In this document: positions 22,123 to 32,780 of the stretch, one piece after another
How positions within the stretch are numbered: position 1 is the stretch's first letter
Layout: every line of letters begins with the position of its first letter
From: Ypsolopha sequella
Lineage: Eukaryota; Arthropoda; Insecta; Lepidoptera; Ypsolophidae
DNA: 64,000 bases
Reading direction: 5' to 3'
Assembly (NCBI GenBank): GCA_934047225.1
Contig: OW204001.1
Span: 10,834,201-10,898,200 of the forward strand
Program-made: the position numbers and the translations under genes
The notes under the pieces: generated by a model
Seen by the model: the letters and a program-made list of their open reading frames with translations, nothing else
The model's database searches: none
Told to the model about the DNA's origin: nothing

Positions 22123-23589
22123 AACAAAACTAAAACTAAGTATACAAAAGTTAAAACACTAAAAAACTACTCGACCTCTTATTCTTTGTGGACTGCAGAA
22201 GAGAAAAATAAAAGCTTTATCCCATAAGAATCTTTACAATGCGTGTATAATGTTACAGATTGGATAAAGTTGCAAACCATTACTAATCCACGAATAAAGA
22301 TTTAATTATTTGACAGATAATTTGTCATCATGAGCGAGCGTCGTCCGGTGATCAAACTGAACGCGCCCCTGACTTAAGTACGTCACACAACATAAGAATT
22401 TAAAAAAAAAAAATAAAAAATAAAAAGTCATCAAGTACATTCTGTCAGAGCCAATGGAAATTCTACAAAAAAAAAAATATATATATAAAATACCATAATA
22501 TGAAGGATTCGGTCTTGTCTTTGATATAACAGAGAACGATGTAAAACATTTTTTTAACTCTTAATATTAAGGTTAAACGTCAGTCGCTTAGCACAAAGTA
22601 TATAGCTTAACTTTATATTTCTTATTTAGGAGTTAAAAATTGAAAAATAATTTGTTATGTGGCAGTTAGCATCAATAGTTCAGTATTAGTAAGGTTTATA
22701 AAGCATGCGTTTGAAATTTAATGCACAATTAGTCATGATCTGGTCGAAACAAAGTTAAAACAGCATTTTAAGTTATATTAAATCAATATTCTGACTTGAG
22801 GCCCTATGTCCAAAAAAATTCAAATTGGGATCACTGTGCGACGGCCAGCTGTGTTCGTTGACGGTCCGATACATTTGCATAAATGCATAAATGAGCGACG
22901 CGACCCGACTTAGTTGAATCACAGGTGCTAAGAGCGTGACATACGTGATACTTGTGATTCAACTATGTTGCGTCGCGCGTGATTAAGGCATTACAACATG
23001 CGTAAGTGCTGTCACCTTGAGAAAAAAAAACATATTTTACTTGGTAGTATAGATTATTGGAAATCTGCTCAAGTAAATGTCTAGTAAATTTTTTCGAAAG
23101 CAAAGTTTTCAGAAACTACGTCTTTTTATAGCTAGAATTTTAACTTATTCCAAAAGTGGCCGTTTTTAGCAAAAGTTAAAATTTTAGCCCATCGAAGACG
23201 TTGCCTATGAAAACTATGTTATGTAAAAATTAACTAGATCAAATTAACTATGTAAAAACTAACAGATCTTTTGGTACCCACGAAACAAGTTAGCTTAGTC
23301 TGGGGCCATAGGTAAACTTAAACATTAAAAATTACTTATTTAGGCAAATTGCACATTTCTTGTTATGATATTTTCTAATTTTTGGAAAGTAAATGATTTG
23401 GTTTGACTTGAATAATTATTCTAGCAAGTACAAAATGTTTTTTACGGGTGCAGGTCACTATAGCAAACGTAAAGTAGATCCGGCTCTCGTTTCAAAACGC
23501 ACTACTTACCTATATTTATTTTTCTTATTTTTTAATGTAACTTTTTATTATGTATAAGCATATGTTTTTATTTTGCGTGAATAAGAGCC
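22123..23589. other. AT-rich stretch upstream of the LINE ORF
   Basis: If the LINE is complete, part of this is its 5' UTR, but I cannot place the boundary. No ORF1-like protein (zinc knuckles or coiled coil) is visible on the minus strand. A simple ATATATAT run lies at about 22474-22488. At about 22850-22985 two GC-rich patches (GCGACGCGACCCGACTTAG and TTGCGTCGCGCGTG) form an imperfect inverted pair. Confidence 0.45.
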
Positions 23590-23765
23590 GAATCTTACAA
23601 GACAAGACAAGACAAATACTCTTCATTTTACACTAAAACAAATAAAACAGGTAAAAAAGAACAAACTTATAAACGAAGGTAAAAATTTACGGCTTTATCA
23701 CTAATAGCGATTTCTTCCAGACAACCCTTGGGTGGAAAAATTACGCGAAGGTGGTGCATAAAATA
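23590..23765 (-). mobile_element. Truncated LINE 3' end
   Basis: On the minus strand the segment reads CCCAAGGGTTGTCTGGAAGA, then ATCGCTATTAGTGATAAAGCC, and ends in repeats of CTTGT (ACAAG on the plus strand, 23598-23616). This is the 3' UTR signature of a lepidopteran LINE (family knowledge). The same CTGGAAGAAAT element is seen in the 3' UTR of the 18861-22122 LINE. No coding part remains. Confidence 0.6.
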
Positions 23766-23954
23766 AATAATAATTATTAAATGGGTAGCAAATACCTAAA
23801 ATAAATATAAACAAGTATAAAATTGTACATACAAATACTAAGAATACGATAAATATATACTTACTCGTATGTTCATAGTTTTTTAAATGAAAACAAGAAG
23901 CAAAATTAAAAAGATTGCTATTATTCTATGTTTTTTGTGAAATCCATTGCTTTG

Positions 23955-24108
23955 AATACTCAAATTATTATTAGAGTGCATTACAAGCTAGAAATCAATC
24001 AGAAAAAAATTTGAAAGCACAAATATTTTTGAACAAATTCCTTAAATGTGTGCTTTTAAATTTGTTTCTGATTGATTTCCAGCTTGTAATGCTCTCTAAT
24101 AATAATTA
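23955..24108. repeat. Foldback MITE, arms about 55 bp
   Basis: The outer words ATTATTATTAGAG and CTCTAATAATAAT mirror each other. Inside, GCATTACAAGCTAGAAATCA is mirrored by TGATTTCCAGCTTGTAATGC, and AAATTTGAAAGCACA by TGTGCTTTTAAATTT. The loop is about 25 bp. It is non-coding. Confidence 0.75.
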
Positions 24109-24649
24109 AAGATTGCTAATAATAAATATGAATAAAATTGGCATGACACATTCTGAATTATATTCCTTGATTGTCAGATTTAAAAAAAAGTACTTTCTGA
24201 AAATCTTGATTTGACTTGTGCTTGTACAAAGCACTGTTGAGAAAACATTTTACTCTGCCTGAAAGGTGACATTTTTTCCAAATAGAAAAAACTGCTTGGG
24301 CCGGAAGAAGTTCAATTCAAATTCAATTTGACAGCCCCGCTGTCCAAATATTTGTCTCCTAAGTAATTCCGAAGCCTATTGAAGGGCATTTAAATCAGTA
24401 TAAGAGGCTGAATAAATTCATTTCAAAAGTTTTCTCGGTTTTTTGGCTGATAGATAGAAGTAGGTACCTACACTGAAAAAAAAAGTCCTTTATATATAAC
24501 TGAACTTTTGTCTATACATTGCCGAGAAATTGTGACGAGCGAACTGCATGTACTACACTACCGAACCTAGTTCAGTTATTTTAATGATGTAATCTTCAAC
24601 TGACCCTTTCTTGTAATGTTTTGCTCAATTACCTAGCGTAATAATAATC

Positions 24650-25150
24650 AAAGTGTTCGTCTATTGCTTAGCCTATGTCATGTTATAATTTGCAAATCAG
24701 TTCGGTAAATAGTAACCGACCTAGTCATCTGTAGGCAAACATGTGTCAGGTTACCATTTGCAAACCTGTTCGGTAAGTTAACCATCTTTATTATGTAACT
24801 AGTAGCCGAACTGTTCGTCTAGACTTAGGCTTCTGTTAAGTTATCATTTGCAAAACCGTTCGGTAAGGAAAACATCATAATTATGTAACTAATAACCGAA
24901 CTGTTCGTCTAGACATAAGCTTCTGTTAGGTTATCATTTGTAAAACCGTTTGGTAAGTTGACCACCGTTATTATGTTAGCAGTAACCGAACTGTTCGTCT
25001 AGATATAAGCTTCTGCTATGTTATTATTTGCAAAACCGTTCGGTAAGTTAACCACCATTATTTTGTAACTTGTAACCAAGCTGTTCGTCTATACATAAGC
25101 TTCTGTTGTGCTATTATGTGCAAAACTGTTCGGTAAATTATATACCATTA
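24650..25150 (+). repeat. 90-bp minisatellite, about 5 units
   Basis: The word CTGTTCGTCT recurs at 24811, 24901, 24991 and 25081, an exact 90-bp spacing. A degenerate unit begins at about 24721. Each unit has TTCTGTTAG-GTTATCATTTG, CAAAACCGTTCGGTAAG, TTATTATGTAACTAGTAACC and GAACTG. Each unit therefore carries two outward-facing GTTCGGTTA-like words. Preserved period with scattered substitutions suggests duplication followed by independent drift. Confidence 0.9.
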
Positions 25151-25688
25151 TGTTTGCAACATATAGCGTAAGAGTTAAGTTATATTCAAAGAAAAGATTA
25201 ATCTGTACAGGTGTATGCTTAATTATGTACTTTCTTCAAGGAGATCATTCTTTACCATTAGGGGATTACAAAAAAATATAAAAAATATTGTGCAAAAAAT
25301 ATACTTATACAGATTGTTTATTTAAATCTGTCATAAAATTCGTAAATTAGACATTAAAATACATATTTCTAATGATTAAAAACGTAAAACCGTCGATAGC
25401 AGCTAATCAGAAGGTTGTACGTTACTTTTTTATAATTTAAAATGTTGAATTTTGTTGTACTTTAATCTCTCATGTAAGATCTATGCGAAATTGATAATTT
25501 TAAAAGTTAGAAACAAAATGTCTGAAAAATATACCTTTTGTTAATTTTTTTTGTTCTCCGTTCGTGGTAAAAAATGGACCCCTTGAAAATAGTACATAAT
25601 GAAGTATACACCTGTATATATCAATTCTTCATTTGATTGTAACAAAACTCTTATGCAACATATTGCAAACATAAAGGTAATTAATTTA
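25135..25688. repeat. Nested foldback, arms about 125 bp
   Basis: The left arm (25135-25260) and right arm (25565-25688) are inverted copies. The left carries ACCATTATGTTTGCAACATAT, GTAAGAGTTAAGTTA, TGTACAGGTGTATGCTTAAT and TATGTACTTTCTTCAAGG; the right carries their complements. The spacer of about 300 bp is AT-rich. It sits inside the 24471-28022 unit directly after the minisatellite and looks like a later insertion. Confidence 0.75.
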
Positions 25689-26460
25689 CACTCTGTATAA
25701 AGAAAAACATCATCATATATCTGGGGCGAAAATATCAGGTAAACCTAAATGTCATTGCTTATATGCACACCAATTCAAAATATTACAAAAATATATCTTT
25801 GACACACTCATGTTTGTATTTTTATTTTAAATTGGTAAACACATAGGCAATAACATAATATGAGGAGAACTACATATAAAAAATACGCATATTTAAAATA
25901 ACATTTATTTTACAGCGTTTTAAGTATACAAGACAAATTGGTGCCTACATTCTTGATTAATTATTACTTGCCTTTTCAACCATAAGGCAAGTAATAATTT
26001 CAAGAAATGAAATCTCTACACCATCTCGATAACAAAATAGTCTAAATATATTTGGAATCTTTGAAGTATTTTAAATGTTTTTATATGCATATGAAATATG
26101 TATGATAATAATGTTGAATCAAAAACAGTGTCAGTAATTATCAGCACATATCGTGTTTAATACAAAAAATTTAACACAATTAATTTATTATATTGATAAC
26201 AAAACGACTTAAAAAAACTTAAGAACTAATCAATCTTTTAAAATTATTTTTCTTATTTATAATAATCAAACAAATTGTTCGTTGTTATAAACCTTATCAA
26301 CAAAATAAAAAACGAGTTATACACAGCTGCCATCAACGCAGTCTGGTAAAATACAACATATAATGTTTAAACAGTAAAATACAACATATTATTATGTTTA
26401 AAATTACATATTAAAATCATTAGTTATAAGTTTATATATATTTTATGTCATTTACTGTTT

Positions 26461-26515
26461 TAATTCGACTGACGCCGGCCCCAAAGTGGGCCGAAATATA
26501 TTTCGAAAATAATTT
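26461..26515 (+). repeat. Hairpin motif family, copy 2 (best preserved)
   Basis: AATTCGA, CTGACGCC, a GGCCC/GGGCC hairpin with loop CAAAGT, then GAAATATATTTCGAAAATAA. TTCGA before the core pairs with TCGAA after the short loop. An A/T-rich tail follows. See the finding on the hammerhead-like fold. Confidence 0.75.
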
Positions 26516-26733
26516 TTATACTATGTTTTAATTAAACAAAAAATAAAATAAAATAAGTGCTCTATGTAGCAATATATATATATATATTTATTTCAAGTTT
26601 AACATAACAGTTAAATACAAAATATTATGTTTTCTATGGCACAAAATTATTATAATACTCATGTTCAACCGTTTGCACCTGATTTGCGCGCGACTATAAA
26701 CTTTTCAAAGTAATCATTTGAAAATTAAGTAAA

Positions 26734-26979
26734 CTAGAGAATTATTATCCTGCTAAACCCTTTACAAGTCATAACATAACTTTTACCACTTGATGAAACA
26801 TTAATATAACTTGGAATATATGATAATAAAGCATCATGTAAAGTATACACGGTACACTCAATTGCAGAGTTTTCAACTTCAAAACAATGAAAGTGATTAT
26901 CAAAACATATCGTGTTTAATAAAGAACATTCAAAAATAGTTATATGATTATCATAAACAAAAATATTTTTGGTGAACAT
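26734..26979 (-). other. 81-codon ORF inside the CACTG unit, unknown
   Basis: The translation has a hydrophobic and aromatic pattern (VYDNHITIFECSLLN, CFDNHFHCFEVENS, SGKSYVMTCKGFSR) that looks protein-like, not like AT-rich noise. It faintly recalls the C-terminus of uncharacterised transposon-associated proteins, but I cannot name a family. Upstream on the minus strand (27000-27260), sequence with Cys and Trp codons in other frames (CSICQIPWAKIKG) may be the preceding part, now frame-shifted. Possibly the remnant of a captured or original transposon gene. Treat as tentative. Confidence 0.25.
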
Positions 26980-27099
26980 AAAAGAAATGTCTCCAAGATC
27001 TCATATGTCACGAACAAGGATTGATCCATTCTTGTACATGGTACCTTTTATTTTTGCCCATGGAATTTGACAAATGGAACAACCAGGCTTCAGTTGAAG

Positions 27100-27780
27100 T
27101 GTCTGTATAACATCATTTAATTTCTCAGTTGAAATTTAATTACCTTGGAATTTGGCAATTTAAATCTCAAGGTCCCATTGCCTTTAATAATCAGCCAAAG
27201 GATCTGGCCGACTTTGTTTCTCCATCATTCGGGTGGATCTTTTGTTCTTTCCTTAAGAAGTTTCACGTAAACCATGAAGTATAACGACACAAGTTAACTC
27301 AATCACACAGGACGGTAAGAATGTCGTTAAGGGATTAAAAGTTTTTCTTTTCCAACAACAAAAGGCCATACAAAAATGAGCGTACCGGCGTCGACGCGGG
27401 TGCAAGTAAGACTGGCTGGTGCTGGTGGTTGGTTTTGGTTGCGTACGCGTCGTGAGGTAGGGTGGAGCGCGGGGGTGCATTAGTTCGGTTATACATAAAA
27501 GAAGCAGTTGTGTTTAGGTCACAAAACCTGTGGCTATATAAAGCACTAATAGTGGGTTACAGTTTACAATTCGCTTTGATGTATTTTGTCAAACTGATGA
27601 ATTTGTCGTGTACATGCAAACAAAATAAGCGATTTGTTACAAAACGTGGGTTACAAAGAGATCACTTATGTTAGTCAATATTTATATGAGTTTTTGCATT
27701 GTTTTACAGCATTATCAGTTGTATGTTGGAGTTTTGCTTTTGCAACTCCTTGCAAATAATTTATCTTAATAAAGCCGAAC
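27100..27780. other. Interior of CACTG unit, GC-rich patch
   Basis: A GC-rich patch at about 27380-27480 (GTACCGGCGTCGACGCGGG and GAGCGCGGGGGTGCAT) contrasts with the surrounding AT-rich DNA. No coding or promoter call can be supported. Confidence 0.35.
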
Positions 27781-28329
27781 GGTTCTTTTAAAAATAAGAA
27801 AACGTATTTGTTCCACGTTCAAAAACCAGTTCGTTTATTTGACTTATGTGAGCAATAAATCAATGTTTGCTTAAATAGAACTCAACTAAAATTAACAAAA
27901 CTAGTTTTATTATCAATAAGTTAATCGCTTTTGCTAATTCAAATTAACTTTGATTATTGCTCGATTAACTTCGGTTATTTTTGAATTAGCCGAAAGAGTT
28001 CGGTTATTTTTTTTTTTCAGTGTACTCGCTCCTTTTCTACGGCTGAATAATTGACTTCAAAGGGCTTCAAAGAGTTTGGAAACTAAAAAAATAAACTTAT
28101 ACATAGTACAGCCCGCGTGAGTTGCAATTGTTCCTTGTTGTACTTGTATGTGTTGTTGTTTGTACAAAGTTGTTGTTGTAACTTTTTCGTTTACGTGACA
28201 GGACAAGGTTTCGAGTTTAATCGGGTCATGATCGGGTGGGATAAAAAGTCATCGGTCATGATCAGTTTTCAAAATTAGTAATAGCGCGTTGAAATACGTG
28301 TGGTAACTTAGATTCAATTGAAATGGACT

Positions 28330-28980
28330 AATATTTTGCTATTGTGTACTCTGACAGCTGTCAAAAGTCCAAAATGTAAACGGTCGAAATGTGCTTGAAC
28401 CAACGTTCAACGGAGTCGAATCCCGCTAAGCCCAAGCTCAAACGTTTGGAAGATATGTCCAAGTCTTGAAATGCCCCCGGGGTTAAGTGAACTCGGTTCG
28501 GCCTGCGGCCTCGCCGCTTGGTACTGTTTGGCCTCCGGACGATTTCTACGAGGCCTCCTGCTTCGCCTCCGGCCTCGTAGGAATCGTCCTCCGGGGTCGG
28601 CCTTCGGCCTCCCTAGAATGACATCAGATATGACTGGTGGCCGCGGTGTTGTGCTCGGCCGAAAAACTTGCATGTTCGGACTCCAAACGCTGCCAGCTCG
28701 GCTTTCGGCCTCGCTGGCGCGTTCTCCGTCCTCACATGCTCGTTTTTTGGCCTCGCTAAAAAGACACTTGTAGGCTCGGTTTTTGGCCTCGCCGGGATCC
28801 TTTACGTGAAATGTTTACTCTGACAGCTGTCCAGTGTCCAAACTGTCAACGGTCTAAATGTGCTTGAACCAACTTTCAACGGAGTCGAATCCCGCTAAGC
28901 CCAATCTCAAACGTTTGCAAGATAGGTCCAACAGAAACAGTCTTGTAATGCCCCCGGGGTTAAGTGAACTACAATGGGTA
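28330..28980. repeat. Direct repeat pair around a GC-rich block
   Basis: Copy 1 (about 28345-28492) and copy 2 (about 28812-28972) share ACTCTGACAGCTGTC, GTGCTTGAACCAAC, TTCAACGGAGTCGAATCCCG, CTAAGCCCAA, CTCAAACGTTTG and ATGCCCCCGGGGTTAAGTGA. The 320 bp between them are unusually GC-rich, with repeated GGCCTCG/CGAGGCC and TTCGGCCTC words. ORFs there on both strands arise from this composition and are not called. Confidence 0.75.
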
Positions 28981-29225
28981 ACCAACGGGACCCTATTACT
29001 AAGACTCCGCTGTCCGTTTGTCTGTCCGTCTGTCACCATGCTGTATCTCATGAACGTTGAAATTTTCAAAGATGATGTATTTTTGTTGGCGCTATAACAA
29101 CAAATACTAAAACAGAACAAAATAAATATTTAAGGATGCTCCAATACAACAGACATGTTTTTTTGCCGTTTTTATAGGGGAACCCTTCGTGCTCGAGTCT
29201 GACTCGCACTTGGCCGGTTTTATAC
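28973..29225 (+). mobile_element. Dispersed retroelement tail with GACTCGCACTTGGCCGG end
   Basis: Contains GGACCCTATTACTAAGACTC, CTGTCCGTTTGTCTGTCCGT, CTGTCACCATGCTGTATCTC and AGTCTGACTCGCACTTGGCC, a combination common across lepidopteran genomes (from memory). A second, opposite-orientation member lies at 50915-51430, and a fragment at about 48209-48228. Family name not assigned. Confidence 0.6.
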
Positions 29226-29789
29226 ACTGCTCTCACCCGCGTTTCTTACCTACTTTCCAGCATGATGGTAGGTGAGACCTATCGCCGTACTTCAGGCACA
29301 ATACAGACCTACAACTGAACATGTATTTTGAAGTACGCAGACCAGACACAAATGTACACACAAGTGGAAATGGTCGTGATATTTTTCCGTTTATCATTTT
29401 TTTAAACTTGAATTTTTTTTATTTTGTACTTTCTGTTGGGTTAACTGGATGATGATACTTTTCGCGTTAATTCCACTTCTTAAACATCTCTGCGTTTGTC
29501 ACATAAATAATTAAATTATAATAAAGACTACAAACACACAGTAATGGAATCTCAGTCACTAATTGCAACTGCATGAAGCTTCGTCAGTGACATACATTTG
29601 GTAATTAAAACTATGTCCCAGTAGACTCGGTCCACGTCAGTAATGTTACTATGTATCTGCTCTTGCATTAAAATGGCAAGCGTAGGTATGTCCTACTGTA
29701 GGACTATTACATACATGGTAAGTATACGTAATAAGTTGATTTAAAAACTGTTATTGTATAGTATTGTTTCAATGAGTTTCTCTCGGTGT

Positions 29790-29979
29790 TTTTTTTTTTT
29801 TAGTTCTTAGCTTTCCTCCAGATGTCGCTGTCCATGTCACCATAGATAAAATATGTTTCGTAGCAATCAATGTCAAAGTGGGTTTTAGTTTGTTTGGAAT
29901 ATATGTTGCTAAAGTATACGACAGTGCCATCTAGGAACCTTATTTAACACTAATTTTGACACAAGGAAAAACGCTCATT
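29790..29979 (-). repeat. Dispersed repeat A, minus copy
   Basis: Inverted copy of 11484-11690. The T-run at 29790-29801 corresponds to the A-run at the end of the plus copy. It stops where the SINE begins at 29985, so one may have inserted into the other's edge. Confidence 0.65.
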
Positions 29980-29984
29980 GTTGC

Positions 29985-30190
29985 ACCTAACGTGATGGGT
30001 GGTGAGCACTATCGCAGCTCTCTGGGCACAAATACACGCTTTTTAGGGCTTGCAGGTTTCCTCACGATGTTTTCCTTTACGAAGTGGTAAGTAATAGGTA
30101 ATACAAATACTATGCACATAAATTCCGAAAAATACGATCCTGGCGATCGAACCTGGGTCTCAGCGTTCTACCGCCTGAGCTACCTCCGGA
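29985..30190 (-). mobile_element. tRNA-derived SINE, copy 1
   Basis: On the minus strand it begins GGAGGTAGCTCAGGCGGTAG, an RNA polymerase III A-box region (30163-30182), followed by GGTTCGATCGC, a B-box (30143-30153). So the head derives from a tRNA gene. The body includes ATTTATGTGCATAGTATTTG, AAGGAAAACATCGTGAGGAA and GCTCACCACCCATCA. It is moved by LINE enzymes in trans. Related copies: 48853-49070 and a 5'-truncated one at 35260. The A- and B-boxes are well kept, so this copy may still be transcribable. Confidence 0.85.
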
Positions 30191-30212
30191 TCTAAGTTAT
30201 ATCATATATTAT

Positions 30213-30603
30213 GTATAAATAAAAAATAAAATAAATAAATATTTATTGCATAATGGGGCTAAGGCACGAGAAGTGTACGTATGTTGTTCTTTAATTGGGT
30301 ATGAGAAGTTTATGCTAACGCATGCTGATTGAAAAACTGTTTCGAGATAATACATTTTTAGCAATATTTCATTGTATCTGCAGCAAACTAGCTTAAGATT
30401 ATAGATTGCAGAACAGAGAAATTTGTCACGTATATAATGTGTCAATGTTTCTTGGTCTCTTCCTTCTCTTGTGCTACAAGGATCTGATGGCACGTCGATG
30501 ACAGTGAGAGGGGGGCGCAGCTGTGAAACAAGCAGTATGGTAGCGGCGTTAGTTCCGATTTTGAACACACCCGATTCACGCGCCATAAGCTCCTTGTAGC
30601 ACT
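30213..30603 (-). mobile_element. Possible LINE 3' end with AT-rich tail
   Basis: On the minus strand the segment ends CCTTAGCCCCATTATGCAAT, AATAAATATTTATTTA and an A/T tail, like the 3' ends of lepidopteran LINEs. Upstream the minus strand has a 141-codon open frame (KELMARESGVFKIGTNAA..., LTVIDVPSDP) without a recognised domain. It may be the end of a LINE protein or chance. Confidence 0.3.
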
Positions 30604-30604
30604 T

Positions 30605-30870
30605 ATACAACGTGTAACAGAAAGGTGTAACCATATTTGAAGAGCTTATTCAGTTAATGGTATAGAACAACTTTTACTATGGAGCCCTCCCTGAAATCTC
30701 AAAAAAAAATCTGTTCTTCCATACATTTCAGCCAAGCGGCATTGCATTTTTCTATGAAACAGTAATTTTTTTTTCGAATTACATGTTTTGTTCCATAGTA
30801 AAAGTTGTTCTTTACCATTGACTGAATAAGCTCTTCAAATATGGTTACACCTTTTTGTTACACGTTGTAT
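30605..30870. repeat. Foldback element, arms about 80 bp
   Basis: The left arm (30605-30686) begins TACAACGTGTAACAG and ends AACTTTTACTATGGA. The right arm (30791-30870) mirrors it, ending TGTTACACGTTGTA. Both contain AACCATATTTGAAGAGCTTA and complement. The loop (about 105 bp) includes TTTTCTATGAAACAGTAA, resembling the loop of 59528-59740, so the two may be distant relatives. Confidence 0.8.
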
Positions 30871-31248
30871 ATTACACAAATACAATGTGCACTATGCTTT
30901 GACATAAATGTAGACATCAATGTAAAATTTTTTTTCGTACCATTTCAAATTATCTTATATTATAAGCAAATAATTGACATTTGTTATTATCTCTAAAGGA
31001 AACAAATGATGTCACTCGCTAGTTAAATATAAAAAAAAATATTAAAAGTTATTGACCGCATAAAACTGAAATTGCTTGAAATTATGATCACTAAACGATC
31101 TATACTTTGCGAAAAAAAAAACAAGTTATATTTTCCCAATGCTTACGCAAGATACAATTATACTTTTACGTTTTGAAGGACGTGCGGTAATTATAGTCGC
31201 CGAAAAGGCAAAACTGCCTTGAAAAAGCACATAGAAATGGTACCTTAC
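30871..31248. other. AT-rich stretch, nothing recognised
   Basis: No gene or bounded repeat. It would be intron if the candidate exon at 31249-31441 is real. Confidence 0.35.
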
Positions 31249-31441
31249 CTTGATTTGATGCTGAGCGGATCTTTTCTCTTAGATTCTTGATATTCTGATG
31301 AAAGGAACCCACGGATTTAGAACAGCAGGAACCTGATGTTTCTTCCTGCCTCGTGGCTGGTGGCGGTTCAGAGCGCCCTGATCTTCTCACGAAAACACCG
31401 TCACCGGGTGCAATCCATGATAAATATAAATGTGACACATC
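31249..31441 (-). CDS. Candidate internal exon, gene unknown
   Basis: On the minus strand a 193-bp segment is bounded by TTATCCTTATAG (acceptor-like) and CAAG|GTAAGG (good donor). It is open in one frame: DVSHLYLSWIAPGDGVF, RRSGRSEPPPATRQEETSG, then KNLREKIRSASNQ. Its base composition is clearly more GC-rich than its surroundings and the peptide is polar and Ser/Pro/Arg-rich, as in a disordered region of a host protein. No in-frame ATG precedes it, so it would be internal. No neighbouring exon is seen in this window, and the acceptor has a weak pyrimidine tract. No family is recognised. It may equally be a chance open segment. Confidence 0.3.
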
Positions 31442-32780
31442 CTATAAGGATAACGTTTTTTAGCTCCAAACACAACCGATTTAGTAAATTGGCTGAGAAA
31501 TCTTCCGATATTGTCTAGCAATGAAAATATGTGACACCAACTGAACGACGAGCTTGTCGAAAAGAGTACAGTTTTTCACCAATCACAGCGTTGCGTTGTC
31601 TTTTCTCTCTTACTCGCACGCATGGTACCGTATCGGCGTAAAGGAGGCAGGACTCCCATGTTGTGTCAAGCAATCGAAAAACTAGCAGCTCCATTTATGG
31701 TATAAAAGTAAAACTAAAGTAATTGCAACTCAATCTAACAAAGAGCGCAGCCACCCGGTGAACATGGCGAATTGAATAATGAACTAGTTAAAGCCAATTT
31801 TGTTATATAATATATATACTCGTATTTATTTAATTAAACATACCTATTTCATTGCTTCCATCTGCTTTAAGCAAATAGTTCAATACCTCAGTACAAACTA
31901 AAAGTTTTATCATTAGCGGAAACTCCGAAGCTAGAGAACTTGGGCGCTCAGGTTTCCTTCAATATGGAGAGTTTACAAAGATATTTAAACATAAGTACGA
32001 CTGCCCAGAAGATATTATGAAGAGCAACCTAATATTAGTATATTTATTCATATTTTTTTTTTGTTTTGTTATTATATTAATTATTTTTATAAATTTTTTG
32101 TGTTTATATAAATTTTTATACAGTGTGTCCCTCGTACAAGTGCACATCCGAAAATGGGTGAAACTAGATCTAAATATATCGACAAAAACAAAGAAATTAT
32201 TATTTTTTTATTTTTTTTTAGTCTTGAAAAAATACTCCACCTGGGTATCTTTGTATGGGACGCGAGCGCAGTGCCTTTGCTTAACCGCTCGTAGAAAATA
32301 TTGTATTTATGATAGAACGTCGTATTTTTTTTTTGTTAGAAAGATAATGGAATAGGCAATGATAAATAGGAATAAAAGTATAGTAAAACGGGGACATTAT
32401 TTTGAAAAAAAATTACTATTACTGAAAAAAAAGACGGAAAAATTAAAGAAATAATCTTTAAGGATATTATTTTTATGGTAATGGTAGTTGATTATGTTTT
32501 GTTTTTGACTTGGTATGCAACGTCTATTCTTAAGGATTATAACAGTTTTATTTCATTGCATTACTCGCGATAGATCAAAAGTTATGACATATTTTATACA
32601 TAGTCTCCATGGTAGGCAGAAAAAAACATACACACTATATATGTATTATTTTCTATAAGTATTTTTTTATTTGATATAATAAATGTATGTATTGTATTTA
32701 ATTGTTTTTTTTTTTAGACTCATGGATAATAAACAGTTTTTGTCTTTGTGTGCACTTATGAAATACTCACTTTTTGTTTA
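31442..32780. other. AT-rich stretch with weak promoter-like signal
   Basis: A TATAAAAG at 31701-31708 lies 29 bases upstream of TCAATCT (31730), spacing that fits a TATA/initiator pair on the plus strand. The first ATG after it (about 31765) opens only a four-codon frame. The rest (31800-32780) is low-complexity A/T sequence with ORFs lacking any known domain. Confidence 0.3.

Larger units (their letters stand above)
24471..28022. mobile_element. 3.55-kb DNA-transposon-like unit, CACTG ends
   Basis: The left end is CACTGAAAAAAAAA (24471-) and the right end TTTTTTTTTTTTCAGTG (-28022), both bordered by TA. Inside both ends are many copies of a subterminal word, AACCGAAC or its complement GTTCGGTTA: in the 90-bp minisatellite at the left, and at 27970-28010 and about 27775-27845 at the right. 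Repeated subterminal words are binding sites for transposase in several cut-and-paste superfamilies. No transposase domain is recognised, so it would be non-autonomous. A nested foldback and a nested retroelement end have enlarged it. The superfamily is open: the CACTG terminus suits CMC/EnSpm, the TA flank suits Tc1-like. The single pair of ends is weak proof on its own because the TIR is short and A-rich. Confidence 0.5.

Noticed and set aside
24650..25150. Regular 90-bp repeats as a CRISPR array
   Set aside because: Units are contiguous without unique spacers, in eukaryotic DNA with transposons; it is a minisatellite.
31701..31740. TATAAAAG and TCAATCT as a core promoter
   Set aside because: Spacing fits, but the downstream ATG opens only four codons and A/T-rich DNA produces TATA words often.
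32017..32355. 112-codon plus-strand ORF with hydrophobic runs resembling membrane segments
   Set aside because: The runs come from T-rich low-complexity DNA; no start context, domain or conservation is evident.
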